Below are positions 25,354 to 34,019 of a stretch of 64,000 nucleotides of DNA, in pieces. Every line of letters starts with the position of its first letter. Position 1 is the stretch's first letter. The DNA lies in contig NZ_PQHZ01000002.1 in NCBI RefSeq assembly GCF_003385185.1, positions 62,001 through 126,000 on the forward strand. The letters run 5' to 3'. A program made the position numbers and the translations under genes. The stretch comes from Amycolatopsis palatopharyngis. Its GTDB lineage: Bacteria > Actinomycetota > Actinomycetes > Mycobacteriales > Pseudonocardiaceae. The notes beneath the pieces are model-generated. The model was not told where the DNA came from. It saw nothing but the letters and a program-made list of their open reading frames with translations, and ran no database searches.

Positions 25354-26655
25354 ATGGACACCAGGCCGGTTCCAGAGGCCCCGAGCACCGAGCTGCTCGA
25401 CAGCTACACGAAGCTGCTGGAACTCGTCCGTACCGGTGAGGCCGAGACGAGACCAGCGCTCAGCCTCCGCACCGGCCTCGGCCGTACCGCGATCACCCAG
25501 CGCACCACCACGTTGCTGGAGGCGGGCCTGCTCGAGGAGGGCGACCTGAACCCCTCCACCGGGGGGCGGCAGGCCCGAACACTGCGCTTCCGCAAGGACG
25601 CGGGCCGGATCCTGACGGCCGAACTCGGCGCGACCGGGTTCATGGCCGGTATCACCGACCTGCTCGGCAACGTTCTCACCTTGCGCCATCGCGACTGCGA
25701 CATCGCATTGGGTCCTGACCCGGTGCTCGCCGAGGTCGAGGCGACGCTGGACGAGATCCTGCGGGACACCGGCACGTCCCCCGCCCAGGTGTGGGGGGTG
25801 GGCCTCGGCCTGCCCGGCCCGGTGGAGTTCGCGACGGGACGGCCGTCCGAACCGCCGATCATGCCCGGCTGGAACAACCACCCCGTCCGGGACCGGCTGG
25901 CCCGGCACTACCAGGCGCCGGTGTGGATAGACAACGAGGTGAACCTGCTCTGCCTCGGGGAGCTGCGTACTCCAGGACTACCGCTGGGCGGCGATCTGCT
26001 CTACATCAAGATCGGTACCGGCATCGGCGCGGGCATCAGCAACGGAGGCAGGCTGCACCGGGGCGCCCAGGGCTGCGCCGGCGACATCGGGCACGCGGCG
26101 GCCTCCGACGACAGCAGTGTGGTGTGCCGCTGCGGAAAGACCGGGTGCCTCGAGGCGCTTGCCGGGGGTGCGGCTCTCGCCAGGGACGGCACGACGCTGG
26201 GGCGCTCCGGCGCGAGTGAGCTGCTCGCGGAGGTACTCACCGACCGCGGCGCGATCACCGGGGAGGACGTGACGGCAGCGGCCCGAGCCGGAGATCACCA
26301 CGCCGTACAGCTGCTCGTCCAGGCCGGTAGGCGGATCGGCACGATGCTGGCGACGATGGTCAACTTCTACAATCCGTCGACCATACTGCTGGGCGGCCAG
26401 GTCGCCGACGCGGGAGATCTCTTCCTCGCGACGATCCGGGAGACCATCTATCGGCGCTCACTGCCGTTGTCCACCAGAGAGCTGCGAATCGACCGTGCGC
26501 GCCTCGGCGAGGAAGGCGGGCTGGTCGGCGCCGCCTACATGGTGCTCGACGAACTGTTCTCCAGCCGTCACTTCGGCCAGTGGCTGCCGAGCGGGACACC
26601 CGCGGGCATGCCGGAGATGCATACGACGAACGGCAGGAGCGGAATTCTCGCCTGA
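25354..26655 (+). CDS. ROK-family transcriptional regulator
   Basis: 433 residues. An N-terminal winged helix (about 15-70, with RPALSLRTGLGRTAITQRTTTLLE) is fused to a sugar-kinase-like ROK domain. The zinc motif CRCGKTGCLEAL, the glycine-rich IKIGTGIGAGI and the VWIDNEVNLLCLGE segment are present. The sugar ligand cannot be read, and no sugar genes are adjacent. The ATG at 25354 has AAGGGGG at 7 bases. A second ATG at 25319 with a perfect AGGAGG opens a 76-codon ORF in another frame that overlaps this gene. Confidence 0.88.
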   Translation: MDTRPVPEAPSTELLDSYTKLLELVRTGEAETRPALSLRTGLGRTAITQRTTTLLEAGLLEEGDLNPSTGGRQARTLRFRKDAGRILTAELGATGFMAGITDLLGNVLTLRHRDCDIALGPDPVLAEVEATLDEILRDTGTSPAQVWGVGLGLPGPVEFATGRPSEPPIMPGWNNHPVRDRLARHYQAPVWIDNEVNLLCLGELRTPGLPLGGDLLYIKIGTGIGAGISNGGRLHRGAQGCAGDIGHAAASDDSSVVCRCGKTGCLEALAGGAALARDGTTLGRSGASELLAEVLTDRGAITGEDVTAAARAGDHHAVQLLVQAGRRIGTMLATMVNFYNPSTILLGGQVADAGDLFLATIRETIYRRSLPLSTRELRIDRARLGEEGGLVGAAYMVLDELFSSRHFGQWLPSGTPAGMPEMHTTNGRSGILA

Positions 26656-26700
26656 GAGGGCATGGTGAGAACGGCGGATGCCGAGGTCACAGCGATCCGA

Positions 26701-26748
26701 ATGCACAGACAAGCGCACAGACAAGCGCACAGACAAGCGCACAGACAA
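26701..26748. repeat. 12-bp tandem repeat, four units
   Basis: Four units of GCGCACAGACAA (first unit ATGCACAGACAA) run without interruption from 26701 to 26748, followed by a partial GCAC. They lie in the 215-bp gap between the ROK gene and the stress-protein gene. The unit length suggests copy-number change by slippage. A short palindrome GGTGT-A-ACACC lies further down at 26832-26842. Confidence 0.85.
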
Positions 26749-26823
26749 GCACTGAACCTGAGCATCGGCTGATAGTCGACTGTGAAGTTCCGGCAGCGGG
26801 CACAGATACGGGCAGTCTCGACG

Positions 26824-26852
26824 TTGACCAAGGTGTAACACCCACAGATGTA
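26824..26852 (+). promoter_or_regulatory. Possible promoter of the stress-protein gene
   Basis: A TTGACC -35 match at 26824-26829 is followed about 17 bp later by GATGTA. The -10 is poor, so this is only a candidate. It overlaps the GGTGT/ACACC inverted repeat, which could be an operator. Confidence 0.3.
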
Positions 26853-26870
26853 GTTGCCGAGGTGAGGACC

Positions 26871-27392
26871 ATGACCGCCGCATTCAGCCGGACCGCGTTC
26901 GCCGGACCGTCGAAGGGGCCGACACTGCCGACCCTGCCCGAGGGCTGGCCCATCGGCTCCTACAACTCCTACGCCGAGGCGCAGCGAGCCGTGGATCATC
27001 TCGCGGACAACGCCTTCCCGGTCGAGGATGTGACGATCGTCGGCGTTGAGCCGATGCTGGTCGAACGGGTCAAAGGCCGGCTCACCTGGGCCAAGGTGCT
27101 GACCGGAGGAGCGGCATCGGGTGCCTGGTTCGGGCTTTTCGTCGGACTTCTGCTCAGCCTGTTCACCCCGGACGGTGGCCTGCTGCCGATCGTGATCGGC
27201 CTCGTCGCAGGTGTCGGCTTCGGGCTGGCGTCCTCGGCGATGGGGTACGCCGCCACTCGCGGCAGGCGCGATTTCGTGTCCCACAGCCAGCTGGTCGCCA
27301 GCCGCTATGACGTGCTCTCGATGCCGCGCAACGCCGAGCACGGGCGCGAAATGCTCGCGCGGCTCTCGATGAGCTCGGCGGCGGTGAACTAG
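26871..27392 (+). CDS. General stress protein, YflT/17M-like
   Basis: 173 residues. The N-terminal half (GWPIGSYNSYAEAQRAVDHLADNAFPVEDVTIVG, given here only by position about 25-58) matches the general stress protein 17M/YflT domain. Two adjacent hydrophobic segments follow at about 80-125, rich in Gly and Leu. Such proteins are common in actinomycetes and of unknown mechanism; a stress or envelope role is assumed. The ATG at 26871 has GGTGAGG just upstream. A strong hairpin after the stop separates it from the convergent HAAS gene. Confidence 0.75.
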   Translation: MTAAFSRTAFAGPSKGPTLPTLPEGWPIGSYNSYAEAQRAVDHLADNAFPVEDVTIVGVEPMLVERVKGRLTWAKVLTGGAASGAWFGLFVGLLLSLFTPDGGLLPIVIGLVAGVGFGLASSAMGYAATRGRRDFVSHSQLVASRYDVLSMPRNAEHGREMLARLSMSSAAVN

Positions 27393-27408
27393 CAACGCCG
27401 AGCGGAAC

Positions 27409-27443
27409 GAGGAGCGAGCGGCCCCCGACGCCACTCGCTCCTC
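27409..27443. terminator. Bidirectional hairpin terminator
   Basis: A 10-bp perfect stem, GAGGAGCGAG (27409-27418) with CTCGCTCCTC (27434-27443), encloses a 15-base loop. It sits between the convergent stress-protein stop (27392) and the HAAS gene stop (27451). No U-tract follows on either side. Confidence 0.75.
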
Positions 27444-27450
27444 GCCCCTG

Positions 27451-28623
27451 CTACTTCCCGGCCGGCGGCTGGGGCGTCACCTGTTTGGGGATGACCGCGG
27501 AGAACGGCACCCCGGTGTCCTCCCTGCACGTCGGCCGATAGGCGTTGTAGCCGTTGTAATAACCCTGGTCGTCGTACGCGCCGTACTCGATGTGCGGGCG
27601 CGGGAAGCGATTGTCCTCACCGAGCTGCATCTGGCTACCGGTGCTCTTGTCACAGCCGTAGCGGGCCGTCGTGATGGGATTGCCTTCGCCGTCGTAGAGG
27701 TAAACGCCGGTCAGCGGCTTGCCCTCGGAATCGAACACGTAGATGTTCTCGACCAGTTCATTGCCATAGGTCAGTTCGTTCGGCCCTGAGGAGTACGTAC
27801 CCGTGGAGTAGTACGGGTCACCGGAGATGCTCCTCGCGTACACCAGTTCCACGAACTGGCCCGAAAGTCCAAGCAGGCTGCCCACCACGAACGCGGACAC
27901 CGGCAGGCTCACCCAGAGCAGGCGGCGGTCGGTCGCGGACTTCGGCCCGGCCCACAACACGGCCACTCCGACGGCCAGGAACACCGGCAGCGCGAGCACC
28001 GCACTCACGCTTCCCAGCAACAGCAGCACGCCAAGTCCGACCAGGACGGCGGCGCACAGCAGCCACCACGCGGGCCGCAACGACGCGAGGTAGCGCAGGA
28101 CCGACCCGCCCTTGCTGCTCTCGCCCCGGCCCACGGCGGTACTGATCCGGCGCATCTCGGGAAGGTCCTCCATAGGACGAATACCGTGCTGCCACACGTA
28201 CCACGCGCTCGCACCCAGCACGGGCAGCAGGACGATGAACGGGAACAGGTAGTCGTCGGCCAGGTTGACGGCGACCGCGAAGCCGGTGAGCAGCACGCCG
28301 AACACCCCGAGCACGAGGCCCCACAGCGCCAGCCGGGCACCCAGCTGGCGCTTCGGCTCCGCCGCGGCCCGCGCCGTCTCCTCCACGGGAGCGGCGGGGT
28401 AGCCACCGGCTGCCCGCAGCTCCGCGGCGTAACTCTCCGGCGAGCCGAGCCGCTCGATCAGCGCGGCCAGCGTCGCGGACTCCCCCAGCTCCGTGCCGAT
28501 GTCCTGCAGGTGCGGGCGGACGTCCTCCAGGATCTCTTCCACCTCGACAGCTGGCAGGTCGGCCAGCGACGTCCTGACCCGCGCCAGGTAGTCGCGCACC
28601 CCACCCGAGTTCTGTGTGCTCAT
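27451..28623 (-). CDS. HAAS-domain multi-pass membrane protein
   Basis: 390 residues. The N-terminal helical HAAS/DUF1700-like domain (YLARVRTSLADLPAVEVEEILEDVRPHL region, residues 12-60, ending GSPESYAAELRAAG) is normally encoded beside PadR regulators. Then come about six membrane helices (105-265) and a soluble C-terminal part rich in Tyr, Asn and Asp (280-375). The PadR gene ends 30 bp upstream, so they form an operon. Probable role: a membrane sensor or effector under PadR control. The signal it senses is unknown. Confidence 0.75.
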   Translation of the reverse strand: MSTQNSGGVRDYLARVRTSLADLPAVEVEEILEDVRPHLQDIGTELGESATLAALIERLGSPESYAAELRAAGGYPAAPVEETARAAAEPKRQLGARLALWGLVLGVFGVLLTGFAVAVNLADDYLFPFIVLLPVLGASAWYVWQHGIRPMEDLPEMRRISTAVGRGESSKGGSVLRYLASLRPAWWLLCAAVLVGLGVLLLLGSVSAVLALPVFLAVGVAVLWAGPKSATDRRLLWVSLPVSAFVVGSLLGLSGQFVELVYARSISGDPYYSTGTYSSGPNELTYGNELVENIYVFDSEGKPLTGVYLYDGEGNPITTARYGCDKSTGSQMQLGEDNRFPRPHIEYGAYDDQGYYNGYNAYRPTCREDTGVPFSAVIPKQVTPQPPAGK

Positions 28624-28653
28624 GTGTTTACCCCTGTGTCGTGTTGCGGACGT

Positions 28654-28977
28654 TCATGCCGCCTCGCCCAGCAGGTCGTCCATCGTCTTGGCGAACGAGT
28701 GCCAGGTCCTGCCCGACTCCGCCAGTCTCTGGCGCCCCAACTCGTTCAAGCTGTAGTACTTGCGGTGCGGGCCTTCCTCGCTCGGCACGACGTACGACGT
28801 CAGCACGCCTGCCTTGTACAGCCGCCGCAGCGTTCCGTACACCGAGGCGTCGCCCACCTCGTCCAGCCCGGCCTGCCTCAGCCTGCGCAGTACGTCGTAG
28901 CCGTAACCGTCCTGCTCGCGCAGCACCGCCAGCACCGCGAGATCGAGCACACCCTTGAGTAGCTGACTGATCTCCAC
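28654..28977 (-). CDS. PadR-family transcriptional regulator
   Basis: 107 residues, a small winged-helix repressor. It begins VEISQLLKGVLDLAVLAVL, has YGYDVLRRLRQAGL and ASVYGTLRRLYKAGVLTSY, and ends with a C-terminal dimer helix. I choose the GTG at 28977 because GGGAGG lies 6 bases before it and family members start with this segment. A longer start (29016) adds 13 atypical residues. It is first in a two-gene operon with the HAAS protein. Confidence 0.88.
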   Translation of the reverse strand: MEISQLLKGVLDLAVLAVLREQDGYGYDVLRRLRQAGLDEVGDASVYGTLRRLYKAGVLTSYVVPSEEGPHRKYYSLNELGRQRLAESGRTWHSFAKTMDDLLGEAA

Positions 28978-29064
28978 GTGTTCCTCCCGACTTGCGTTCT
29001 GGACAGTACCACGCATTCCGCAGTAGCGCGCACAGCACTGGCTCGCAGACCGTAACGGGGGAGT

Positions 29065-29928
29065 TCAGCGAGTGCGGCGCGGCCTCGGCTGGCAGCGCGG
29101 GCAGGAGAACGAAGACCGGTTCATGAACGGGTCACGCCGGATCGGTGTGCCGCAACGGCGGCAGGGCAGACCCTCCTGCCCGTAGGCGTCCAGCGCTCGG
29201 TCGAAGTACCCGGACTGCCCGTTGACGTTGACGTAGAGCGCGTCGAAGGAGGTACCACCGGCACGCAAGGCTTCGTTCATCACCTCGGTCGCGGACTCCA
29301 GCAGTGTCCGAGCCTGGGCCGCCGTGAGCCGATCGGCCGGGCGGGCCCAGTGCAGCCGCGAGCGCCACAGCGCCTCGTCGGCGTAGATGTTGCCGACACC
29401 CGAGACGAGGGTCTGGTCGAGCAACGCCCGCTTCACCTCTGTCCTGCGTGAGCGCAGTGCCCGAACGCCGTGGCGGGGATCGAACGCCGGATCCATCGGA
29501 TCGCGTGCGATATGGGCGATTGTCTCCGGCAGCAGTGTGCCGTCGGACTCGACGAGATCGGCGAGCGCGAGACCACCGAAGGTCCGCTGGTCGACGAAAC
29601 GCAACTCAGGACCGTCGTCGTCGAACCGCATCCGGACCCGCAGATGCTTCTCGTCAGCCGCGGTCTCGGGCTGGACCCGCATCTGACCGCTCATTCCTAG
29701 GTGCGCGAGAACCGCGGAGTGATCGGCGAGTTCGAGCCACAGGTACTTGCCCCGCCGACGAGCTGCCACGATCCGAACGCCGGCAAGGCGGCCGGTGAAA
29801 TCCGCCGCACCGAGCACATGGCGGCGGATTGCCCTGGGATGAAGTACCTCGACCTCGGCGATCGTGCGGCCGGCGACGTGCTCCTGCAAACCGGCCCTGA
29901 CGACCTCCACCTCGGGAAGCTCAGGCAC
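29065..29928 (-). CDS. mutM: Formamidopyrimidine-DNA glycosylase
   Basis: Base-excision repair enzyme for 8-oxoguanine, 287 residues. The catalytic N-terminus PELPEVE (Pro2, Glu3), [12 protein letters not shown], the DNA-binding Lys region and the C-terminal zinc finger [24 protein letters not shown] (described by its Cys spacing C-x2-C-x16-C-x2-C) are all present. It starts 7 bp after the rnc stop. The rnc-mutM pairing is typical for actinomycetes. Confidence 0.96.
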   Translation of the reverse strand: MPELPEVEVVRAGLQEHVAGRTIAEVEVLHPRAIRRHVLGAADFTGRLAGVRIVAARRRGKYLWLELADHSAVLAHLGMSGQMRVQPETAADEKHLRVRMRFDDDGPELRFVDQRTFGGLALADLVESDGTLLPETIAHIARDPMDPAFDPRHGVRALRSRRTEVKRALLDQTLVSGVGNIYADEALWRSRLHWARPADRLTAAQARTLLESATEVMNEALRAGGTSFDALYVNVNGQSGYFDRALDAYGQEGLPCRRCGTPIRRDPFMNRSSFSCPRCQPRPRRTR

Positions 29929-29934
29929 TCGCGC

Positions 29935-30681
29935 TTACCCCTGAGCCGCGCCGTCGGACCCCAGTTCCGCGGACAATGCGCGCCACGCGGACTCGGCGGC
30001 TTTCTGCTCGGCTTCCTTCTTGGTGCTGCCGTCACCGTGTCCGAGGTCGCGACCCGCGACCAGCACGATGGCGGTGAACTCCTTGCGGTGGTCAGGTCCG
30101 GTGTCCTCGACCTTGTACTCCGGCACACCGAGCCCGGCCGAAGCCGTGAGTTCCTGCAGACTGGTCTTCCAATCCAGACCTGCCCCGCGCAGCGGCGCCT
30201 CGGCCAGCAACCCGTCGAACAACCGGTGCACGAGCATGCGGGCGGTGTCGATGCCGTGAGCCAGATAGGCAGCACCGATCACGGCCTCGAGACCGTCAGC
30301 GAGAATGCTCGCCTTGTCCCGGCCACCGGTGAGCTCCTCACCCTTGCCCAGCAGCAGGTGTGCACCCAGCCCACCCTCGCCGAGACCCCTTGCCACCCCG
30401 GCCAGCGCGTGCATGTTCACCACGCTGGCCCGCAACTTGGCGAGCTGTCCCTCGGGCAGGTCGGGATGCTGGTTGTACAGGTGGTCGGTGACGACCAGAC
30501 CGAGCACCGCGTCCCCGAGAAACTCCAGCCGCTCGTTCGGCGGCAGGCCACCGTTCTCGTACGCATACGAACGGTGCGTGAGCGCAAGGGTCAGCAGCTC
30601 GGCGTCGAAATCGACGCCGAGCGCCTCGAGCAATGGCGTGGGGTCAGCTGCCGGACCGCCGTGTGACGACTTTCCCCCCAT
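29935..30681 (-). CDS. rnc: Ribonuclease III
   Basis: Double-strand-specific endonuclease for rRNA and mRNA processing, 248 residues. The signature [13 protein letters not shown] (metal-binding Glu and Asp), the [16 protein letters not shown] helix with its Glu, and a C-terminal double-strand RNA-binding domain ([10 protein letters not shown] to [13 protein letters not shown]) are intact. The ATG at 30681 lies 19 bp after rpmF. Part of the sepIVA-DUF177-rpmF-rnc-mutM leftward group. Confidence 0.96.
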   Translation of the reverse strand: MGGKSSHGGPAADPTPLLEALGVDFDAELLTLALTHRSYAYENGGLPPNERLEFLGDAVLGLVVTDHLYNQHPDLPEGQLAKLRASVVNMHALAGVARGLGEGGLGAHLLLGKGEELTGGRDKASILADGLEAVIGAAYLAHGIDTARMLVHRLFDGLLAEAPLRGAGLDWKTSLQELTASAGLGVPEYKVEDTGPDHRKEFTAIVLVAGRDLGHGDGSTKKEAEQKAAESAWRALSAELGSDGAAQG

Positions 30682-30700
30682 TATCTGTGAACCGGCCGTC

Positions 30701-30883
30701 TCAGGCGGGCTCGACGACCTGGCGACCGTCGTACTGACCGCAGGTGGGGCAGGCGGTGTGCTGCGGCTTCGGCTGCTTGCACGCGCGGTTGGAGCACGGC
30801 ACCAGGTGCACGGCGCTCGTCTTCCACTGGGCGCGGCGCGAGCGGGTGTTGGAACGCGACATCTTCCGCTTCGGGACGGCCAC
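30701..30883 (-). CDS. rpmF: Ribosomal protein L32
   Basis: 60 residues, [20 protein letters not shown], the standard L32 N-terminus. Four cysteines (CSNRAC and CPTCG) form a zinc ribbon, so this is the zinc-binding form. It follows the DUF177 gene by 88 bp and precedes rnc by 19 bp, the usual bacterial order. Confidence 0.96.
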   Translation of the reverse strand: MAVPKRKMSRSNTRSRRAQWKTSAVHLVPCSNRACKQPKPQHTACPTCGQYDGRQVVEPA

Positions 30884-30971
30884 GACTGGTTCTCCTCATC
30901 AACATTTGCTCGCGGACGCGAGCGTTTTCGTCATCACCGGCGCGGACGGTTACCCGTGCACGGCTGCTCTC

Positions 30972-31592
30972 TCAAGCGTTGTCGTCGGCACCGCTCGCCG
31001 GAGTCTCATCGTCGGTCCCATTCGAGGTACCTTCGAGACGTTCGACCAGCGCGGCCCACCGAGGATCTATGGTCTCATGCCCGTGTCCGGGCTCGAGATC
31101 GGCCCACTTCACGCCGCACTCGGCGCATAGACCTGGGCAGTCCTCGGTGCACAGCGGCACCTGGGGCAGTGCGAGCACCAGCGCGTCCCGCACCGCGGGC
31201 TCGAGGTCGATCCGGTCGTCGACCAGCCTGCTGACCTCGTCCTCGTCGGTGGTGGCCTCGGTCGTCGAGTCCGGGTACGCGAACAGTTCGGTCAGTTCGA
31301 CCTCGACCTCATCGCCGATGGGATCCAGGCAACGTGAGCAGTGCCCTGTGGTCGGCGCCATCGCGGTCCCCGTCACCAGCACGCCCTCGACGACCGATTC
31401 CAGCAGGAGGTCGAGATCGATCTCCGCACCCTTGGGCACGATGATCACGTCGGGCACACCGAGCGAGACGTCGAACGGCGCCTGACGCTGCAGGGTGCGA
31501 CTGAGGCCGGCACGGCGGCCGAGTTCGCGGGTGTCGACGACCCACGGGCTGCGCGCATCGAGGTGGCCGGTGGCAGTTCTGTTCTCGGGCAT
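30972..31592 (-). CDS. DUF177/YceD-family protein
   Basis: 206 residues, the conserved partner of rpmF. It has RSPWVVDTRELGRRAG near the N-terminus, CSRCLDPIGDEVEVELTELF and a second Cys group CTEDCPGLCAECG. Family members (YceD) are linked to 23S rRNA accumulation or ribosome assembly; the exact action is unclear. I choose the ATG at 31592 (MPENRTATGH). A longer frame would overlap the sepIVA stop. The tail is acidic. Confidence 0.88.
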   Translation of the reverse strand: MPENRTATGHLDARSPWVVDTRELGRRAGLSRTLQRQAPFDVSLGVPDVIIVPKGAEIDLDLLLESVVEGVLVTGTAMAPTTGHCSRCLDPIGDEVEVELTELFAYPDSTTEATTDEDEVSRLVDDRIDLEPAVRDALVLALPQVPLCTEDCPGLCAECGVKWADLEPGHGHETIDPRWAALVERLEGTSNGTDDETPASGADDNA

Positions 31593-31695
31593 CGTTCTCT
31601 TCACGCGTGTCGGGTGGTACTGGCGCAACCCGTCCAGCGTACGCGAGTTCGAACCGGACGCCCACGGCGCGGTTACGGTCCGGATCGACCAACTA

Positions 31696-32415
31696 CTACT
31701 GGTAGTCGTACACCGGTGTGCGCTGTCCTGCCGCGACACCGGGGGCGCGCAGGTGGTTGCGGCCCGAATCGACCGTGCGCAGTGTCGTCGCCAGCAACTC
31801 GGAGAACTCGGCCAGCTTGCCGTCTACATAGGCGTCGCACTCGGTCCGTTGCCGGTCCGCCTCGCTGTGCGCCTCGTCGACGATGCGGGCGGACTCGGCG
31901 TGGGCGGCCTGCACGATCTCGGTCTGGGAGACCAGTCGCGCCTGCTCACCCCTGCCCTCGTCCACCGCGCGGTCGTAGGCGTCCCGGCCCGCCTGGATCA
32001 TCCGCTCGGACTCGTGGCGCGAACGCTCGGTCAGGTTCTGGTACTCGGCCTGCCCGGCCGCCACGGCGCGGTCGGCCTCGGCGTGCGCATCGGCGACGAC
32101 CTGCTCCGCACGTGCCTGCGCCTCGGCGACCATCCGCTCCGCCTCGGCCTGGGAGTCCGCGAGCAGCCGCTCCGCCTCGGCGCCGGCACCGCCCACGGTC
32201 GACTCGGCCTCGGCGCGGGCTTTCGTCAGGATCTCGTCGCGCTTGTCGAGCACGTCCTGGGCGTCGTCGACCTCGCCGGGCAGCGCATCCCGCACGTCGT
32301 CCAGCAACTCGAGGACGTCGCCACGCGGCACGACGCAACTGGAGGTCATCGGCACCCCGCGTGCCTCTTCCACGATCGTGACGAGCTCGTCCAGAGCTTC
32401 GAACACCCGGTACAC
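31696..32415 (-). CDS. sepIVA: SepIVA-like DivIVA-family septation protein
   Basis: 239 residues. The N-terminus MYRVFEALDELVTIVEEARG and the CVVPRGDVLELLDD segment match mycobacterial SepIVA (Rv2927c), which is needed for division and intracellular membrane organisation. From residue 50 on it is a near-continuous Ala/Glu/Arg coiled coil with an 11-residue-like rhythm (AEAERLLADSQAEAERMVAE). It starts the leftward ribosome and repair gene group, as in mycobacteria. Confidence 0.88.
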   Translation of the reverse strand: MYRVFEALDELVTIVEEARGVPMTSSCVVPRGDVLELLDDVRDALPGEVDDAQDVLDKRDEILTKARAEAESTVGGAGAEAERLLADSQAEAERMVAEAQARAEQVVADAHAEADRAVAAGQAEYQNLTERSRHESERMIQAGRDAYDRAVDEGRGEQARLVSQTEIVQAAHAESARIVDEAHSEADRQRTECDAYVDGKLAEFSELLATTLRTVDSGRNHLRAPGVAAGQRTPVYDYQ

Positions 32416-32451
32416 GGCAACTCCCTAGTGGCCATTCATCCCCGTACGGCT

Positions 32452-32472
32452 GTGACCAGTTTGCCTGGTCAC
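32452..32472 (-). terminator. Hairpin after secreted RNase gene
   Basis: Perfect 8-bp stem GTGACCAG/CTGGTCAC with a 5-base loop, 48 bp past the RNase stop and upstream of sepIVA. No U-tract. Confidence 0.55.
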
Positions 32473-32519
32473 CCCCGTAATTCCGGGCAGGCGGCGACTA
32501 CCGGGCGTGTCTGTCGCAG

Positions 32520-33221
32520 TCAGGCGCCGAGGTCCACCGCGAGGAAGCTGCGGTAGTGGTCCGGGGTGTAGGCGAACTCGCCGCCCTCGCCCGAGATGAC
32601 CCTGTCGTCGTCGCCGACCCGGTGCAGCTCGTAGTAGCCGGAGTCACAGGAGGGCAGCACACCTTCCCGGTTCTCGTAGGTGATGCCGGTGGCGCCTTCG
32701 CGGACGTCGTCGATGACAGCCCGTGCGGCGGCGGACAGCGCGGAGTAGGCGACGCTGTCCAGTCCGGACAGGTCACCGCACGAGCTTCCGGGCTCTCCTT
32801 CGACGTCGATCAGGACGAAGCTGGCGTAGTGATCTGCGGTGTAGAAGTACTCGCCGCCCGAACCCGTCACGATCCGGCGGGCGCCGCGATCCGGGCTGCC
32901 CGGCGTCGACACGGTGTACTCGTGGTAGTAGCCGGACGAGCAGTCCGGAAGCAGGCCCTCCCGGTTCTGGAACACCGTGCCGTCCCGGTCCGGGTACGGG
33001 AACGGTCCACCGGACTGGATGAGGTCGTAGGTCTGCCCGGCCTCCGGCGGGAGCGCCGAGAGCGGAGTCGTTTCGAAGCCCGAGGTGTCGCCACACTCCG
33101 CCTGGGAGCCCACAGCCGGAGCCTGGGCCGGCAGGGCTTGCGCGGCGGCACCGAAACCGCCGAACAGGGCGACGAGAAGCACGAGCAGGGTCGCGGCTGA
33201 ACGTGTCCTTATGTTGGCCAT
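32520..33221 (-). CDS. Secreted two-domain guanyl-specific RNase (RNase Sa type)
   Basis: 233 residues with a signal peptide (about 1-29, TLLVLLVALFGGFGAAAQA). Two tandem RNase N1/Sa/T1-type domains follow, each beginning CGDxSG. Domain 1 keeps all catalytic residues of RNase Sa: Glu in YYHEYTV, Arg in RRIVTG and His in DHYASF. Domain 2 keeps the Arg (DDRVISG) and His (DHYRSF), but YYELHRV places Leu where the catalytic Glu should be. No barstar-like inhibitor gene is adjacent. The protein is probably exported and cleaves RNA 3' of G through domain 1. The ATG at 33221 gives the expected signal peptide. Confidence 0.88.
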   Translation of the reverse strand: MANIRTRSAATLLVLLVALFGGFGAAAQALPAQAPAVGSQAECGDTSGFETTPLSALPPEAGQTYDLIQSGGPFPYPDRDGTVFQNREGLLPDCSSGYYHEYTVSTPGSPDRGARRIVTGSGGEYFYTADHYASFVLIDVEGEPGSSCGDLSGLDSVAYSALSAAARAVIDDVREGATGITYENREGVLPSCDSGYYELHRVGDDDRVISGEGGEFAYTPDHYRSFLAVDLGA

Positions 33222-33381
33222 TTTCCGACCGTAAGCCACAACAGTGATCGCCCGATAGCGCTCAGGTGAATTCTGCGACAGCCTGCTGGGCAACGCTTGC
33301 CGTGGCGATGGTGCCCCGGAGAACGCGCGCGGCGGAGCCCACGAGCGGGGAGGCGGGGCGTGTGACGTGCGGTGGTGATGT

Positions 33382-33400
33382 CTCGGACTCCAGGTCCGAG
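33382..33400 (-). terminator. Hairpin after coaD
   Basis: Perfect 7-bp stem CTCGGAC/GTCCGAG with a 5-base loop, 57 bp past the coaD stop in the gap before the RNase gene. No U-tract. Confidence 0.45.
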
Positions 33401-33456
33401 CCCCGCCGAGTCGATCGTGACGCGCGTTTGCCAACCGACACCGACGAACGGAGGGG

Positions 33457-33939
33457 TCAGCCGCGCTCCGCGAGCCGCTCGGTCAGACGCTCGTGCACGT
33501 ATTCCGGCACCATCTGCGCGACATCCCCGCCGTAGGTGGCGACCTCCTTGACCAGTGAGCTGGACAGGAAGCTGTAGGACGGATTGTTCGACATCAGCAG
33601 GGTCTCGACGCCGGACAGTTCCCGGTTCATCTGAGCCATCTGCAGCTCGTAGTCGAAGTCACTGACCGAGCGCAGGCCCTTCGCGATCGCCGCGATGTCG
33701 TGCTGCCTGCAGTAGTCGACCAGGAGCCCGTGCCAGGAGTCCACCCGCACGTTGGGCAGCTTGGCGGTCACCTCGCGCAGCATCTCCATCCGCTCTTCGA
33801 TGGAGAACAGGCCCTTCTTGCTCTTGTTGATCAGCACGGCGACCACGACCTCGTCGAAGAGGTTGGACGCGCGCTCGATGATGTCCAAATGACCGTTGGT
33901 CGCCGGGTCGTAAGAGCCGGGGCACACCGCTCGCCGCAT
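33457..33939 (-). CDS. coaD: Phosphopantetheine adenylyltransferase
   Basis: Fourth step of coenzyme A synthesis, 160 residues, normal length. It starts MRRAVCPGSYDPATNGHLDI with the nucleotidyltransferase motif NGHL, has the GLRSVSDFDYELQMAQMNREL segment (residues 88-108) and SYSFLSSSLVKEVA. A much longer upstream frame exists but the ATG at 33939 gives the conserved N-terminus. It follows rsmD (80 bp gap), a standard bacterial pair. Confidence 0.96.
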   Translation of the reverse strand: MRRAVCPGSYDPATNGHLDIIERASNLFDEVVVAVLINKSKKGLFSIEERMEMLREVTAKLPNVRVDSWHGLLVDYCRQHDIAAIAKGLRSVSDFDYELQMAQMNRELSGVETLLMSNNPSYSFLSSSLVKEVATYGGDVAQMVPEYVHERLTERLAERG

Positions 33940-34019
33940 GGCGCGGACGCTACCAAGCCGGGCGCACGGCTGCGCGGTTTGTGATGAACCTGTCCCTCTC
34001 CGGCCCGCCGCCGAATCGC

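Noticed and set aside
33360..33440. Possible tRNA in the coaD/RNase gap
   Set aside because: The stem around CTCGGAC/GTCCGAG is a simple hairpin; no acceptor stem, D-loop or TTCRA arm can be drawn.
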